NCBI RefSeq assembly: GCF_011682045.1
Contig: NZ_VVIW01000005.1
Span: 186,001 to 250,000 of the forward strand
Direction of reading: 5' to 3'
From: Massilia aquatica
Lineage (GTDB): Bacteria; Pseudomonadota; Gammaproteobacteria; Burkholderiales; Burkholderiaceae_D
Length of the DNA stretch: 64,000 nucleotides
The translations under genes and the position numbers were made by a program. A model generated the notes under the pieces. The model searched no databases. It had not been told where the DNA came from and saw only the letters and a program-made list of their open reading frames with translations. Positions 1-7,915 of this stretch are shown piece by piece; positions within the stretch are counted from its first letter, which is position 1, and each line of letters starts with the position of its first letter.

Positions 1-1
1 G

Positions 2-142
2 GCGTATCATGACATCAAGCGCGCCACGCCGTTCGGCTTTGCGCTGATGGTCGAGCGTTTCCGCGAAAAACTCAGTACCGAAAAATTGTCCGACCGCGTG
101 GCGCGCATGCTGCGCGAACTGGAGAAAGCAGCTGTTCCATGA
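2..142 (+). CDS. C-terminus of ligase-associated DEXH-box DNA helicase (partial)
   Basis: Only the last 46 codons lie in the window; the frame is open to the left edge and ends in TGA at 140-142. The tail contains the segment [18 protein letters not shown] followed by [15 protein letters not shown]. This resembles the C-terminal end of the Lhr-like helicases found in the bacterial ligase-associated DNA repair cluster (helicase, ATP-dependent ligase, exonuclease, PdeM). The stop codon overlaps the start of the next gene by four bases (ATGA), and that gene is PdeM, the usual partner. The assignment leans on this neighbour and on the short tail, since no helicase motif is in view. Confidence 0.7.
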   Translation, partial: AYHDIKRATPFGFALMVERFREKLSTEKLSDRVARMLRELEKAAVP

Positions 143-789
143 CGTTTAAAGAAATGCGGCTGGCCGATGAAACGGTCCTGCTGCTGCCTGAAAAGGCCTT
201 GTATTGGCCGGCGCGCCGGATGCTGGTCATCGCCGACATCCACTTCGGCAAAGCCGCAGCGTTCCGCGCCCAGGGCGTGCCGGTGCCGCGCGGGACCACC
301 AGCGAAAACCTGGACGCGCTCGACGCCCTCATGGCCGCGCACCCGACCCGCGAGATCGTCTTCCTGGGCGACTTTTTGCACGCGCGCGCCGCCCATGCCT
401 CGGCTACGCTGGCCGCCATGCAGGCCTGGCGCGCGCGCCATCCTGACCTTGTATTGACCCTGGTGCGCGGCAACCACGACAAGCACGCGGGCGACCCGGC
501 CGCCTCGCTTTCGATCGGCATGGTCGACGAGCCGCACATGGTGGGCCCGTTCGCGTTCTGCCACCATCCCGACATTGCGGCGGCGGGCTACGTGCTGGCG
601 GGGCACGTGCATCCGGTGTACCGGCTCTCGACCCGCCTCGATTCGCTGCGCCTGCCGTGCTTCCTGATCGGCCCCACGCGCATGGTGCTGCCCTCGTTCG
701 GGGCGTTTACCGGCGGTTTCGCGATTACCCCAAGCACGGGGGAGCATGTCTGCGTGAGCTCGGGAGAGGCTGTGCACTGCGTACGCTAG
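139..789 (+). CDS. pdeM: Ligase-associated DNA damage response endonuclease PdeM
   Basis: A 216-residue calcineurin-like metallophosphoesterase. The metal-binding motifs run in the expected order: DIHFGKA near residue 33, LGDFLH near 76, GNHDKH near 112, a conserved HHP near 140 and GHVHP near 155. PdeM proteins are small Mn-dependent nucleases encoded next to a DEXH helicase and an ATP-dependent ligase in proteobacteria, and are thought to act in DNA end processing. The ATG overlaps the stop of the upstream helicase, which implies translational coupling. The protein is full length with no signal peptide, so it should be cytoplasmic. Confidence 0.88.
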   Translation: MTFKEMRLADETVLLLPEKALYWPARRMLVIADIHFGKAAAFRAQGVPVPRGTTSENLDALDALMAAHPTREIVFLGDFLHARAAHASATLAAMQAWRARHPDLVLTLVRGNHDKHAGDPAASLSIGMVDEPHMVGPFAFCHHPDIAAAGYVLAGHVHPVYRLSTRLDSLRLPCFLIGPTRMVLPSFGAFTGGFAITPSTGEHVCVSSGEAVHCVR

Positions 790-876
790 CGCACCGACGC
801 CCCCAGGCGGTCAGCGTAACTTGACGTGACTGCTGGAAATATCCGGCGCCCCTGTCCAACCTCCGAGGAGATCATC

Positions 877-1971
877 ATCAAAACTACAACAATATTTTCG
901 GCCGCGCTCATGGCTGCGGTGCCGCTCTTTTCCCTGGCCGTGGCCGCACCTGCGCACGCGCAGCAATACAACAACGCCGCCGCCTACAACCCGGTGATCC
1001 GCGGTTTCGACGTGGAAGAAGTGCGCAACCTGAAACCGGGCGTGGAGCTGAACTTCAACCTGTACGGCACCCCGGGCGGCCGCGCTACCTTGAGCATCGC
1101 CGGCGCCAACCGCAACCTGAACCTGACCGAAACCGAACCGGGCCAGTATGAAGGCACCTACACCCTCGGCAGCCGCGACAACATTACCGGCCGCAGCGCC
1201 GTGACGGCCAATCTGCGCGTCGGCAACCAGGTCACCAGCGGCGTGCTCAGCGAATCGCTGCTGCGCGATGTCGGCCGCCATCCACGCGACAACATGGGCC
1301 GCGGCGAACGCGCCGCCGATGTGCCGCGCATCGCGCGCTTCGACGTCCAGGCCAATGACGACCTCACGCCCGGCAACGAGCTGGTGTTTTCGGTGTACGG
1401 CACCCCGGGCGCCAAGGTCGACATGGCCATTGCCGGCACCCGCGGCGTGTTCTTCTTGCCAGAAGTTAATCCTGGCGAATACACGGGCGGCTACACGATC
1501 CGCCGCGCCGACCGCATCGCGCCGAACAGCGCTGTGACGGCCAATATGCGCGTGGGCAACCGCGTCTCGACCGCAACCCTGAACAAGCCGCTGCGTCTGG
1601 CCTCGACCACGCCGGTACCGCGCGACGTGCGTTATTGCACCAATTGCGCCACCGTTGACGCGATCAACGTGGTCGAAGTCAATGGCGACGGCAACTATCT
1701 GGGCACCATCGGTGGCGGCGTGGTTGGCGCCGTGCTGGGCAGCCAGGTCGGCAAGGGCAGCGGCCGCACCGCCGCGCAGATCGCCGGCGCCCTGGGCGGG
1801 GCGTATGTGGGCCGCAATATCGAGCGCAATGCCAAGAAAACCCAGCATTACGAAGTGGTGATCCGCTTTGCCAACGGCGGCACCCAGACCGTGACGTATG
1901 AAAACGATCCGGGCCTGCGCGTGGGCGAAAAGGTCAGGATCAGCGATGGCGTGCTGTCGCGCGACCAGTAA
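877..1971 (+). CDS. Secreted glycine-zipper 2TM-domain protein, probable ATC start
   Basis: The product has a clear signal peptide (KTTTIFSAALMAAVPLF through AHA|Q), then two homologous segments of about 90 residues. Each contains an LYGTPG or VYGTPG motif, a PG(Q/E)Y motif and a TAN(L/M)RVGN motif, and they look like tandem beta-sandwich modules. A CTNC pair and a glycine-zipper segment (GGGVVGAVLGSQVGKGSG, then AGALGGAYVGRNIERN) follow. It is probably periplasmic or outer-membrane associated. The start is unusual. A GAGGAG Shine-Dalgarno at 865-870 is followed by three ATC codons, and ATC at 877 has ideal spacing and gives an MKTTT-type signal peptide. The alternatives are a GTG at 826 without a good ribosome site, or an internal ATG at 910 that would lose the basic n-region. 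Confidence 0.75.
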   Translation: MKTTTIFSAALMAAVPLFSLAVAAPAHAQQYNNAAAYNPVIRGFDVEEVRNLKPGVELNFNLYGTPGGRATLSIAGANRNLNLTETEPGQYEGTYTLGSRDNITGRSAVTANLRVGNQVTSGVLSESLLRDVGRHPRDNMGRGERAADVPRIARFDVQANDDLTPGNELVFSVYGTPGAKVDMAIAGTRGVFFLPEVNPGEYTGGYTIRRADRIAPNSAVTANMRVGNRVSTATLNKPLRLASTTPVPRDVRYCTNCATVDAINVVEVNGDGNYLGTIGGGVVGAVLGSQVGKGSGRTAAQIAGALGGAYVGRNIERNAKKTQHYEVVIRFANGGTQTVTYENDPGLRVGEKVRISDGVLSRDQ

Positions 1972-1995
1972 GCTGGTTTAAGCAAGTTGGTTCAA

Positions 1996-2036
1996 GCACG
2001 TAAAAACGGCGCCCTCGGGGCGCCGTTTTTACGTGC
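1996..2036. terminator. Bidirectional intrinsic terminator between convergent genes
   Basis: A perfect 18-bp inverted repeat with arms at 1996-2013 and 2019-2036 and a five-base loop. The GC-rich core (CGGCGCC/GGCGCCG) is flanked by A5 on the left and T5 on the right. It therefore reads as a rho-independent terminator in both directions. It sits between the stop of the glycine-zipper gene and the stop of the convergent FNR-like gene. Confidence 0.9.
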
Positions 2037-2045
2037 TGACAAAGG

Positions 2046-2918
2046 TCAGACGGTGGTCGTGGCCAGTGCCTTGGCCTCGGCCGCTTGCCCGGCTTCGGCC
2101 TTGGCTTTGGCGGCGGCGCTGTTCTGCTTGGCGCGCGAGCGCGATGGCGGCAGGCGGCGCAGGGTCTTGAGGGCATCGGCGTCCTTGATGCCGATGGTGC
2201 GCTGGTCGACCGTGATCAGCCCGATTTCGTTAAACGCCGACAGGGTGCGGCTGACGGTTTCCAGGGTCAGGCCGAGGTAGCTGCCGATTTCGTGGCGCGT
2301 CATGCGCAGGTTGAACAGCTTGCTCGAATAACCCATGGCGGCAAAACGGTCGGCCAGCGAGACCAGGAAGCGCGCCACGCGGGCTTCTGCGCTGAGCGCG
2401 CCGAGCATGCCGATCATGGCTTGTTCGCGCACCAGCTCGCGGCTCATCACGCCGTACATGACGTTTTCGAGTTCCAGGTGCACGCGCCCGAGCGCGGTGA
2501 GTTTCTTGAACGGCAGCAGGATCAGGTCGCAGTCGGACAGGGCCACCGCTTCGGAAGCGTAGTGGCGGGTGTGGATGCCGTCGACGCCGAGCATGTCGCC
2601 CTTCATGGGGAAGCTGAGCACTTGTTCGTTGCCGAATTCGTCGATCAGCACGGTTTTGAGGAAGCCCGAATTGACGATGTAGAGGGTGTCGAAGGCCTGG
2701 CCGATGGTGTGGACGCGCTGGCCGGTCTTGAATTGCACGTGCTGGAACAGCAGTTCTTCGCTGTTGATCGAGACCGCCGCGCTGATGTGCAGCAGGTCGC
2801 AGACTTCCTTGAGGTTGGACCAGAGGCGGCCCTGGCGTTGCCGGCCCGCTTCCATCGGGGAGGAATGCATGGTCGAGGTGGTGGTGTTGCGGGTGTCTTG
2901 CGGGGGCGTGGTCAGCAT
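2046..2918 (-). CDS. Crp/Fnr-family transcriptional regulator, FNR-type recognition helix
   Basis: A cyclic-nucleotide-binding-like beta barrel is followed by a winged helix. The recognition helix region reads RHEIGSYLGLTLETVSRTL, with the E..SR residues that in FNR read TTGAT half-sites. Only two cysteines are seen before the DNA-binding domain: one in EVCDLL near residue 40 and one in SDCDL, at a position like FNR Cys122. The N-terminal Cys cluster that binds 4Fe-4S in E. coli FNR is therefore incomplete. A start at 2918 (MLTTPP) is chosen because a GGAG lies six bases upstream; 2924 and 2978 are in-frame alternatives. The C-terminus has an Ala/Lys-rich tail. A consensus FNR box lies about 1.8 kb away in front of the stress-protein gene. 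Confidence 0.82.
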   Translation of the reverse strand: MLTTPPQDTRNTTTSTMHSSPMEAGRQRQGRLWSNLKEVCDLLHISAAVSINSEELLFQHVQFKTGQRVHTIGQAFDTLYIVNSGFLKTVLIDEFGNEQVLSFPMKGDMLGVDGIHTRHYASEAVALSDCDLILLPFKKLTALGRVHLELENVMYGVMSRELVREQAMIGMLGALSAEARVARFLVSLADRFAAMGYSSKLFNLRMTRHEIGSYLGLTLETVSRTLSAFNEIGLITVDQRTIGIKDADALKTLRRLPPSRSRAKQNSAAAKAKAEAGQAAEAKALATTTV

Positions 2919-3323
2919 GCTCATCTCCAGGGGTAGGAAAATTCGAAGTTTCAGGCTGCGGGTATCAGGCTTGAACAACGATCTGACGGACCTGCGACCG
3001 GAGCTTCAAAAGTGATGTACAGCACGGCTGGCTAGCTTGCGTAAGAACAATTTATGAACCGCAGGAAAGCCGAATCGCTGGATTTAAGTATGCCAACACG
3101 AGTCCGGCATTGATATCAGCGAACGCTGATTCTGGCAGTAGGATTGGGCGCGCTCTTGTAGGACTATTCCTAGTGGAGGCGCCGTCCTACAGAGTGAAAA
3201 CAGGAGTGTGGCGGGGTGCTGCGCAGACTGCTACTGATGGGTACAGAATCTATCTACTTGAGGTTTCTCGGCACGAAACCGGCGCGCCGCTGTCTAAAAC
3301 TTTTCGTCCTTGCCGGTTTGATT
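2919..3323. other. Intergenic region with two inverted repeats
   Basis: About 405 bases without a convincing gene, lying between the start of the FNR-like gene and the stop of the response regulator. It holds a perfect palindrome (ATCAGCG-AA-CGCTGAT, 3115-3130) and a second inverted repeat with 8-base arms (TGTAGGAC at 3157-3164, GTCCTACA at 3184-3191). The first could be an operator and the second a hairpin. No clear promoter could be assigned, and the short open frames here show no recognisable protein features. Confidence 0.45.
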
Positions 3324-3968
3324 TCAGGTCTTGAACGGCGACAGCAAGCGGTGCGCCACGGCGTACTGCACCATTTCCGACAGCGAGGTCATGCCCATTT
3401 TTTGCATGATGCGGGTTTTGTGGGTGCTGACCGTTTTCACGCTCAGGTGCAGGCTGTTGGCGATCTCGGTAATCGACTTGCCGCCCACCAGCAGCGAAAA
3501 CACTTCGAATTCGCGGTCCGACAGTTGTTTGTGCAGTAACTGCTCGTTGGGCGTCATGATGTTCAGCGCCAGCTGTTCGGCCACTTCGGTGCTGATGTAC
3601 GGCCGCCCCGACGCCACCTTGCGGATCGCCCCCACCAGCTGGGTGCCGGCGCTCTCTTTGGTCAGGTAGCCCTGGGCCCCGGCGCGGATGGCGCGCACCG
3701 CGTACTGCTCCTCCTCGTGCATGGTGAGGATCAGGATGGCCAGCTTGGGCGCTTCGCTGCGGATCTGGCGGATCAGGTCGACGCCGCTGCGCCCCGGCAT
3801 CGACAAGTCCAGCAGCAGCAGGTCGAAGCCGCCCTGGCGCACGTGCGACAGCACTTCAAAGCCGTTGATGGCTTCCCCGACGATATCGATGTCGAGGGCG
3901 CCGTCGAGGATGCGCTTGAGGCCCTCGCGCATGATCGTGTGGTCGTCGGCTACAACAATGCGTATCAT
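3324..3968 (-). CDS. NarL/FixJ-family response regulator, orphan
   Basis: A 214-residue two-component regulator. The receiver domain has the acidic pair near residues 8-9 (ADDH), the phospho-acceptor Asp54 (LLLDLSMPG) and the conserved Lys near 104 (GYLTKES). The C-terminal LuxR-type helix-turn-helix (LSDREFEVFSLLVGGKS through LHLSVKTVSTH) is complete. The start at 3968 (MIRIVVADDH) is preferred over a longer in-frame extension to 4121 because the receiver fold begins exactly there. No histidine kinase is adjacent, so its partner is elsewhere. Its neighbours, an FNR-like regulator and an FNR-box-controlled stress protein, suggest a role in oxygen or redox responses; this is inference. Confidence 0.87.
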   Translation of the reverse strand: MIRIVVADDHTIMREGLKRILDGALDIDIVGEAINGFEVLSHVRQGGFDLLLLDLSMPGRSGVDLIRQIRSEAPKLAILILTMHEEEQYAVRAIRAGAQGYLTKESAGTQLVGAIRKVASGRPYISTEVAEQLALNIMTPNEQLLHKQLSDREFEVFSLLVGGKSITEIANSLHLSVKTVSTHKTRIMQKMGMTSLSEMVQYAVAHRLLSPFKT

Positions 3969-4134
3969 AAAATTGCAATCAAATAAGTAGGCAAAACAAG
4001 TTGAACGGCGCGGGCGCCTCTGGAAAAACGACGCGATAGCCAAGCCCGGCCGCGCCGGCGCGATCGCCCCGCGGTCCATCCAAGGGTACGGCAAAATTGT
4101 CGCTTGCGCCATATTCAACACTGCTAGGTGCCAG

Positions 4135-4599
4135 CTAGGTTCCCGGCTCCTTGATCAGCCGGTGCACCAGAACCGGCTTGCTGGTGTGCGACAGCACCTT
4201 GTTGGTCACGCTGCCCAGCAGCAACTGGCCCCAGCCGCTGCGTCCGTGCGAGCCCATGAAGATCAGGTCGCACTGGCGCTCTTCGGCCACCGCGACGATT
4301 TTCAGGGCGGCGGCGTCGGCGAACTCGGTCAGGCACTCGCAACGCACCCCGGCCGCCTGCGCCGCCTGCAGGATGGAGGCCAGGTGCTCGTGGCCGATGC
4401 GCTGCATCTGCGCCACGTATTCCTCTTCGGTGGGGTAGGAGGGCGGGATGATTTCCACGTACACCGGGTATTGATAGTCCGGCGCCACATACAGGGCGAG
4501 CACGTCGGCCCCCATTTGCCGCGCAAACTTCACGCCGGCGCAGGCGGTGTGCTTCGATACCGCCGAGCCATCCGTCGTAATCAGAATTTTCCGATACAT
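4135..4599 (-). CDS. Universal stress protein (UspA family)
   Basis: A 154-residue single-domain Usp. It starts MYRKILITTDGS and ends with the nucleotide-binding signature GSHGRSG followed by LLLGSV and a final KPVLV strand. That pattern fits the ATP-binding subgroup of UspA-like proteins (G-2x-G-9x-G-S/T). The start at 4599 has GGGAG upstream; a longer in-frame ATG at 4653 adds an unrelated leader. A consensus FNR site centred about 80 bases upstream of the start suggests induction under low oxygen. Confidence 0.88.
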   Translation of the reverse strand: MYRKILITTDGSAVSKHTACAGVKFARQMGADVLALYVAPDYQYPVYVEIIPPSYPTEEEYVAQMQRIGHEHLASILQAAQAAGVRCECLTEFADAAALKIVAVAEERQCDLIFMGSHGRSGWGQLLLGSVTNKVLSHTSKPVLVHRLIKEPGT

Positions 4600-5008
4600 G
4601 ATGAGTTCTCCCACGCAGCAGGTCGTATTCTGTATTGTAGTGCGTGATTTCACGATTGATAGAACGCAAACCTTTGATCTTGATCAAACCGCAGGCCGGA
4701 CGGGCACCGGACCGGGCTGCGCTTTTTTACCTTTTGCCCGCCTTGCGCGCTGCCTTGCTTACGAAATACAACACTACTCAGTATCAATTGCACATCAAAG
4801 ACACGTTTTCATTAGCGATGGCACAAGTTTCACGTGCCATTTTGCCGCGACCCATGCACAGTGATTTACCAAGGGCACTTCACACTGCTAAACTCGCGTA
4901 AACCCGGCGATGTTGCCGCGCATCATGCTTTGCCCCAAACTTGCATGCCAGGACCCGACACCAGCAACTTGATTGCGAACACCTTACAAACATGGAGAAG
5001 CAGGGACT
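4600..5008. other. Divergent intergenic region between usp and cheZ
   Basis: About 409 bases that must hold the promoters for the leftward usp gene and the rightward cheZ gene. The FNR box at 4674-4687 is the only strong site seen. Base composition is more AT-rich than the flanking genes, as expected for a promoter region. No tRNA or small RNA structure was recognised. Confidence 0.5.
4674..4687. promoter_or_regulatory. Consensus FNR/ANR-type box upstream of usp
   Basis: The site TTGATCTTGATCAA matches the FNR consensus TTGAT-N4-ATCAA at every defined position, and one more base pair of symmetry extends it to 4673-4688. It lies upstream of the minus-strand usp gene; a TACAAT-like element on that strand at 4634-4639 could be the -10. 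The window's own Crp/Fnr regulator carries the E..SR recognition residues expected to read this sequence. Confidence 0.75.
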
Positions 5009-5851
5009 ATGACCGACGCCGCTGATGATTTCGACGCACTATTCGATGAAGTGTCCGCGCAGCGCAGCAGCGAACCGGCGAGCGCAGTTGCGCCGGCGCC
5101 CGCCGCCGCTGCCGAAGATGATATGGACGCACTGTTCGACCAGGTTGCTTCGGCCCGTCCGTCCGAGCCGGCGCCAGCTGTCGCGGCCGCGCCGGTGGTC
5201 GCTGCTGTTGCCGCCGCACCGGTCGCGGAAGGCGCCGCCGCCGAAACCGACGAGCACGGCAAGCCGATGTTCGAGCGCCTCGGCGGCATCGTGCGCCTGC
5301 TGCACGACTCGCTGCGCGAACTGGGCTACGACAAGGCCCTGTCGGAAGCATCGACCCAGATCGTCGACGCCCAGGACCGCCTGGAATACGTCGCCAGCCT
5401 GACCGAGCAGGCCGCCAACAAGGTCCTCAACACGCTCGACGAAGGCATGCCGGCGCAGGACGTGCTGTCCAAAAAGGCCAAGGCGATGGATACGCGCTGG
5501 GCCGACCTGTTCGCGGGCAAGCTCAGTATTGACGAATTCAAGACCCTGGCCGGCGACTCGCGCGCCTTCGCCCAGGCCGTCACCGACGCCACCGAAGCCG
5601 AAAAAGCGCGCCTGCTCGACATCATGATGGCCCAGGACTTCCAGGACATCACCGGCCAGCTGATCAAGAAAGTCGTGATCATCACCAAGACCGTCGAACA
5701 CGAACTGGCCGAGCTGCTGCGCGACAACGCGCCGCCGGCCGTGCGCGAAAAACTGCTGCACAAGCCAGCGCTGATGTCGGGTCCGTCGGTTCCGTCCGTC
5801 GCACTCGATCAAGACAATGTTGACGACCTACTTGCCGATCTGGGATTCTAA
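5009..5851 (+). CDS. cheZ: CheZ family CheY-P phosphatase
   Basis: A 280-residue protein. The N-terminal third is Ala/Pro-rich and contains two copies of a DALFD motif (FDALFDEV and MDALFDQV). The long helical core follows and carries the catalytic segment QDFQDITGQ, in which Asp213 and Gln217 correspond to the CheZ residues that position the attacking water. The C-terminus DNVDDLLADLGF matches the CheY-tethering peptide of CheZ. The start at 5009 has GGAGAAG upstream. The stop overlaps the cheA start by one base (TAATG), so the two are co-translated. CheZ removes phosphate from CheY to end the tumble signal. Confidence 0.88.
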   Translation: MTDAADDFDALFDEVSAQRSSEPASAVAPAPAAAAEDDMDALFDQVASARPSEPAPAVAAAPVVAAVAAAPVAEGAAAETDEHGKPMFERLGGIVRLLHDSLRELGYDKALSEASTQIVDAQDRLEYVASLTEQAANKVLNTLDEGMPAQDVLSKKAKAMDTRWADLFAGKLSIDEFKTLAGDSRAFAQAVTDATEAEKARLLDIMMAQDFQDITGQLIKKVVIITKTVEHELAELLRDNAPPAVREKLLHKPALMSGPSVPSVALDQDNVDDLLADLGF

Positions 5852-7755
5852 TGGACGATATGCTCAAGGATTTCGTCGTCGAGGCGATGGATCTTGCAGT
5901 CAACGTAGAAGAACACCTGCTCGCCCTCGAGCGCGATCCGAACAATAAGGAAACGCTCAACGCGGTGTTTCGCTCGTTCCACACGATCAAGGGCGGGGCC
6001 GGTTTCATGGGCTTGCCGGCCCTGGTGGCGGCCTGCCACCTGACCGAGAACCTGTTCGACGCGCTGCGCACCGGCGCCGCCCCGGTCACGCCGATCGCGA
6101 TCGAAGCGGCGCTGCAAGCGTCCGGTTTCGTGGCCGACCAGCTGACCGACCTGTCGAACGGCGCCCGGCCCGACCAGCTGGCCTCGATGCCCGACTCGCT
6201 CGAACGCATCCTGGTCAATGCCATCGAAGGCAAGGGCGATGCGCCGGCCAAGGTGGCCGCGCCGGCACCGGCACCGGTGGCCGCCGCTCCCGCGGTTGCC
6301 TCCCCTGCCGCCGCGCCTGCCGCCGCCGTTTCCACCAGCGCCCCCGGCGCCGATGGACTCGACTGGGAAGCGATGTACGTCTCGGTGATCCCGCCCGGCA
6401 CCTACACGCCCGCTGAAAAGCCTGCCGCCGCCGCTCCCGTCGCCGCCGCCGAACACGCCGCCGCGCCGGCCCCCGCCGCCCACGCGCCCGCCGCCGCCAA
6501 ACCGGCCGCCGACGCCGGCGCCGACCGCCGCGAAGAAAAGGTGCAGGAATTCCGCGCCGCCTCCGCGCCGGCCAAGGAAGACAGCATCCGGGTCGACGCC
6601 GTCAAGCTCGACGCGCTGCTCGAAGTGGCCGGCGAATCGGTGCAGGCTGCCAACCAGGCCGCCGTGCTGCTCGAACGCCTGCTGCAATTCAAATTCGAAG
6701 GCCCGGCCGCCACCCTGATGGCGACCCTGACCGAAACCCTGGAACGCGCCTCGCGCTATTCGGCCGAACTGCAACGCGCCACCCTGGCCACGCGCATGCA
6801 GCCGGTCGGGCGCCTGTTCCAGAAATTCCCGCGCCTGGTGCGCGAGCTGGCCAAGGACCTGGGCAAGGACGTCGAACTGACCATCGAAGGCGCCGAGACC
6901 GAAGTCGACCGCGTCGTGGTCGACAGCCTGTACGATCCGCTGGTGCACATGCTGCGCAACGCGCTCGATCACGGCGTCGAGTCGCCCGAAGACCGGCTCG
7001 CCGCCGGCAAGCCGTCCAAGGCCTTCATTTCGCTCAAGGCCTGGCAGGAAGCGAACAGCGTCATGATCGTGCTGCAAGATGACGGCAAGGGCATGGACCC
7101 GCACGCGCTGCGCCGCAAGGCCGTGCAAAAGGGCTTGATCAGCGAGAGCGGCGCCCCGACCGACGAAGAAGCCTACCAGCTGGTGTTCTTGCCGGGCTTC
7201 TCGACCAAGGAAGTGGCGTCCTCGGTGTCCGGGCGCGGGGTCGGCATGGACGTGGTCAAGACCGCCGTGGAAAAGAACCGTGGCGCGATCCACATCGATT
7301 CCTCGCTCGGCCACGGCACCAAGTTCGCGATCCGCCTGCCGATCGAACTGTCGATCGTGCCGACCATGCTGGTGTCGACTTCCGGCGCCGCCCTGGCGCT
7401 GCCGATGGCGGTGGTCCAGCGCGTGGTCGAACTGCCCGACAACTTCATGAACGTCGGCGGCGCGCCGGTGCTCAAGGACCAGGGCCGTCCGCTGCCGGTG
7501 CGCTCGCTGGCCAGCGCGCTCGGTTACGAAGCCTGTTCCGAAAAAGTTGGCATCGTGGTCGCCGCGCCCCAGCCCTACATCCTCGCGGTGGAAGCGGTGG
7601 ACGGCACCGCCGACCTGGTGATCAAGCCGATGACCGCCATCAGCGTGGACGGCATCACCGGCACCGCCCGTTCCGCCGAGGGCGAACTGGTGCTGGTGGT
7701 CGGCCTGTCCTTCCTCATGGACGGCTGCCGCGGCACCCTCAAAGTCGCCGCCTGA
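5851..7755 (+). CDS. cheA: CheA-type chemotaxis histidine kinase
   Basis: A 634-residue CheA-like kinase. The HPt domain carries the phospho-acceptor His44 (SFHTIKGGAGF). A roughly 110-residue Ala/Pro linker (about 130-240) stands where a P2 domain would be. The dimerisation region starts near 245 (VDAVKLDALLEVAGE). The ATPase domain has an N-box (LRNALDHGVE, about 367), a G1 box (DDGKGMD, about 410) and a G2 box (SGRGVGMDVV, about 460). A CheW-like domain fills 500-630. It autophosphorylates and passes phosphate to a response regulator. Only cheZ accompanies it: no cheW, cheR, cheB, cheY or receptor gene is nearby, so it may serve a remote or non-flagellar pathway. Confidence 0.88.
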   Translation: MDDMLKDFVVEAMDLAVNVEEHLLALERDPNNKETLNAVFRSFHTIKGGAGFMGLPALVAACHLTENLFDALRTGAAPVTPIAIEAALQASGFVADQLTDLSNGARPDQLASMPDSLERILVNAIEGKGDAPAKVAAPAPAPVAAAPAVASPAAAPAAAVSTSAPGADGLDWEAMYVSVIPPGTYTPAEKPAAAAPVAAAEHAAAPAPAAHAPAAAKPAADAGADRREEKVQEFRAASAPAKEDSIRVDAVKLDALLEVAGESVQAANQAAVLLERLLQFKFEGPAATLMATLTETLERASRYSAELQRATLATRMQPVGRLFQKFPRLVRELAKDLGKDVELTIEGAETEVDRVVVDSLYDPLVHMLRNALDHGVESPEDRLAAGKPSKAFISLKAWQEANSVMIVLQDDGKGMDPHALRRKAVQKGLISESGAPTDEEAYQLVFLPGFSTKEVASSVSGRGVGMDVVKTAVEKNRGAIHIDSSLGHGTKFAIRLPIELSIVPTMLVSTSGAALALPMAVVQRVVELPDNFMNVGGAPVLKDQGRPLPVRSLASALGYEACSEKVGIVVAAPQPYILAVEAVDGTADLVIKPMTAISVDGITGTARSAEGELVLVVGLSFLMDGCRGTLKVAA

Positions 7756-7768
7756 CCCTGCCTTGCCG

Positions 7769-7793
7769 CCGCCCCGGACGCGCTCCGGGGCGG
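7769..7793 (+). terminator. GC-rich hairpin after cheA
   Basis: A 10-bp perfect stem (CCGCCCCGGA / TCCGGGGCGG) with a five-base loop begins 14 bases after the cheA stop. There is no strong T-run after it, so it may be a weak terminator or an mRNA 3' stabiliser. Confidence 0.5.
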
Positions 7794-7915
7794 TACGTGG
7801 TTCCCCGCATTCCTTCCCAAATTTACAACAGACAAGTTGTGTTGCCAGTCAATACATGGCACGATGACGTCCCCTGTTCTTGCAGCAGGAAAACTTCTAT
7901 TGAGATTTACTAATA

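Noticed and set aside
4880-4920. A possible flagellar sigma-28 promoter (TAAA...GGCGATGT) before cheZ
   Set aside because: Spacing between the two elements is too short and the -10 matches only partly.
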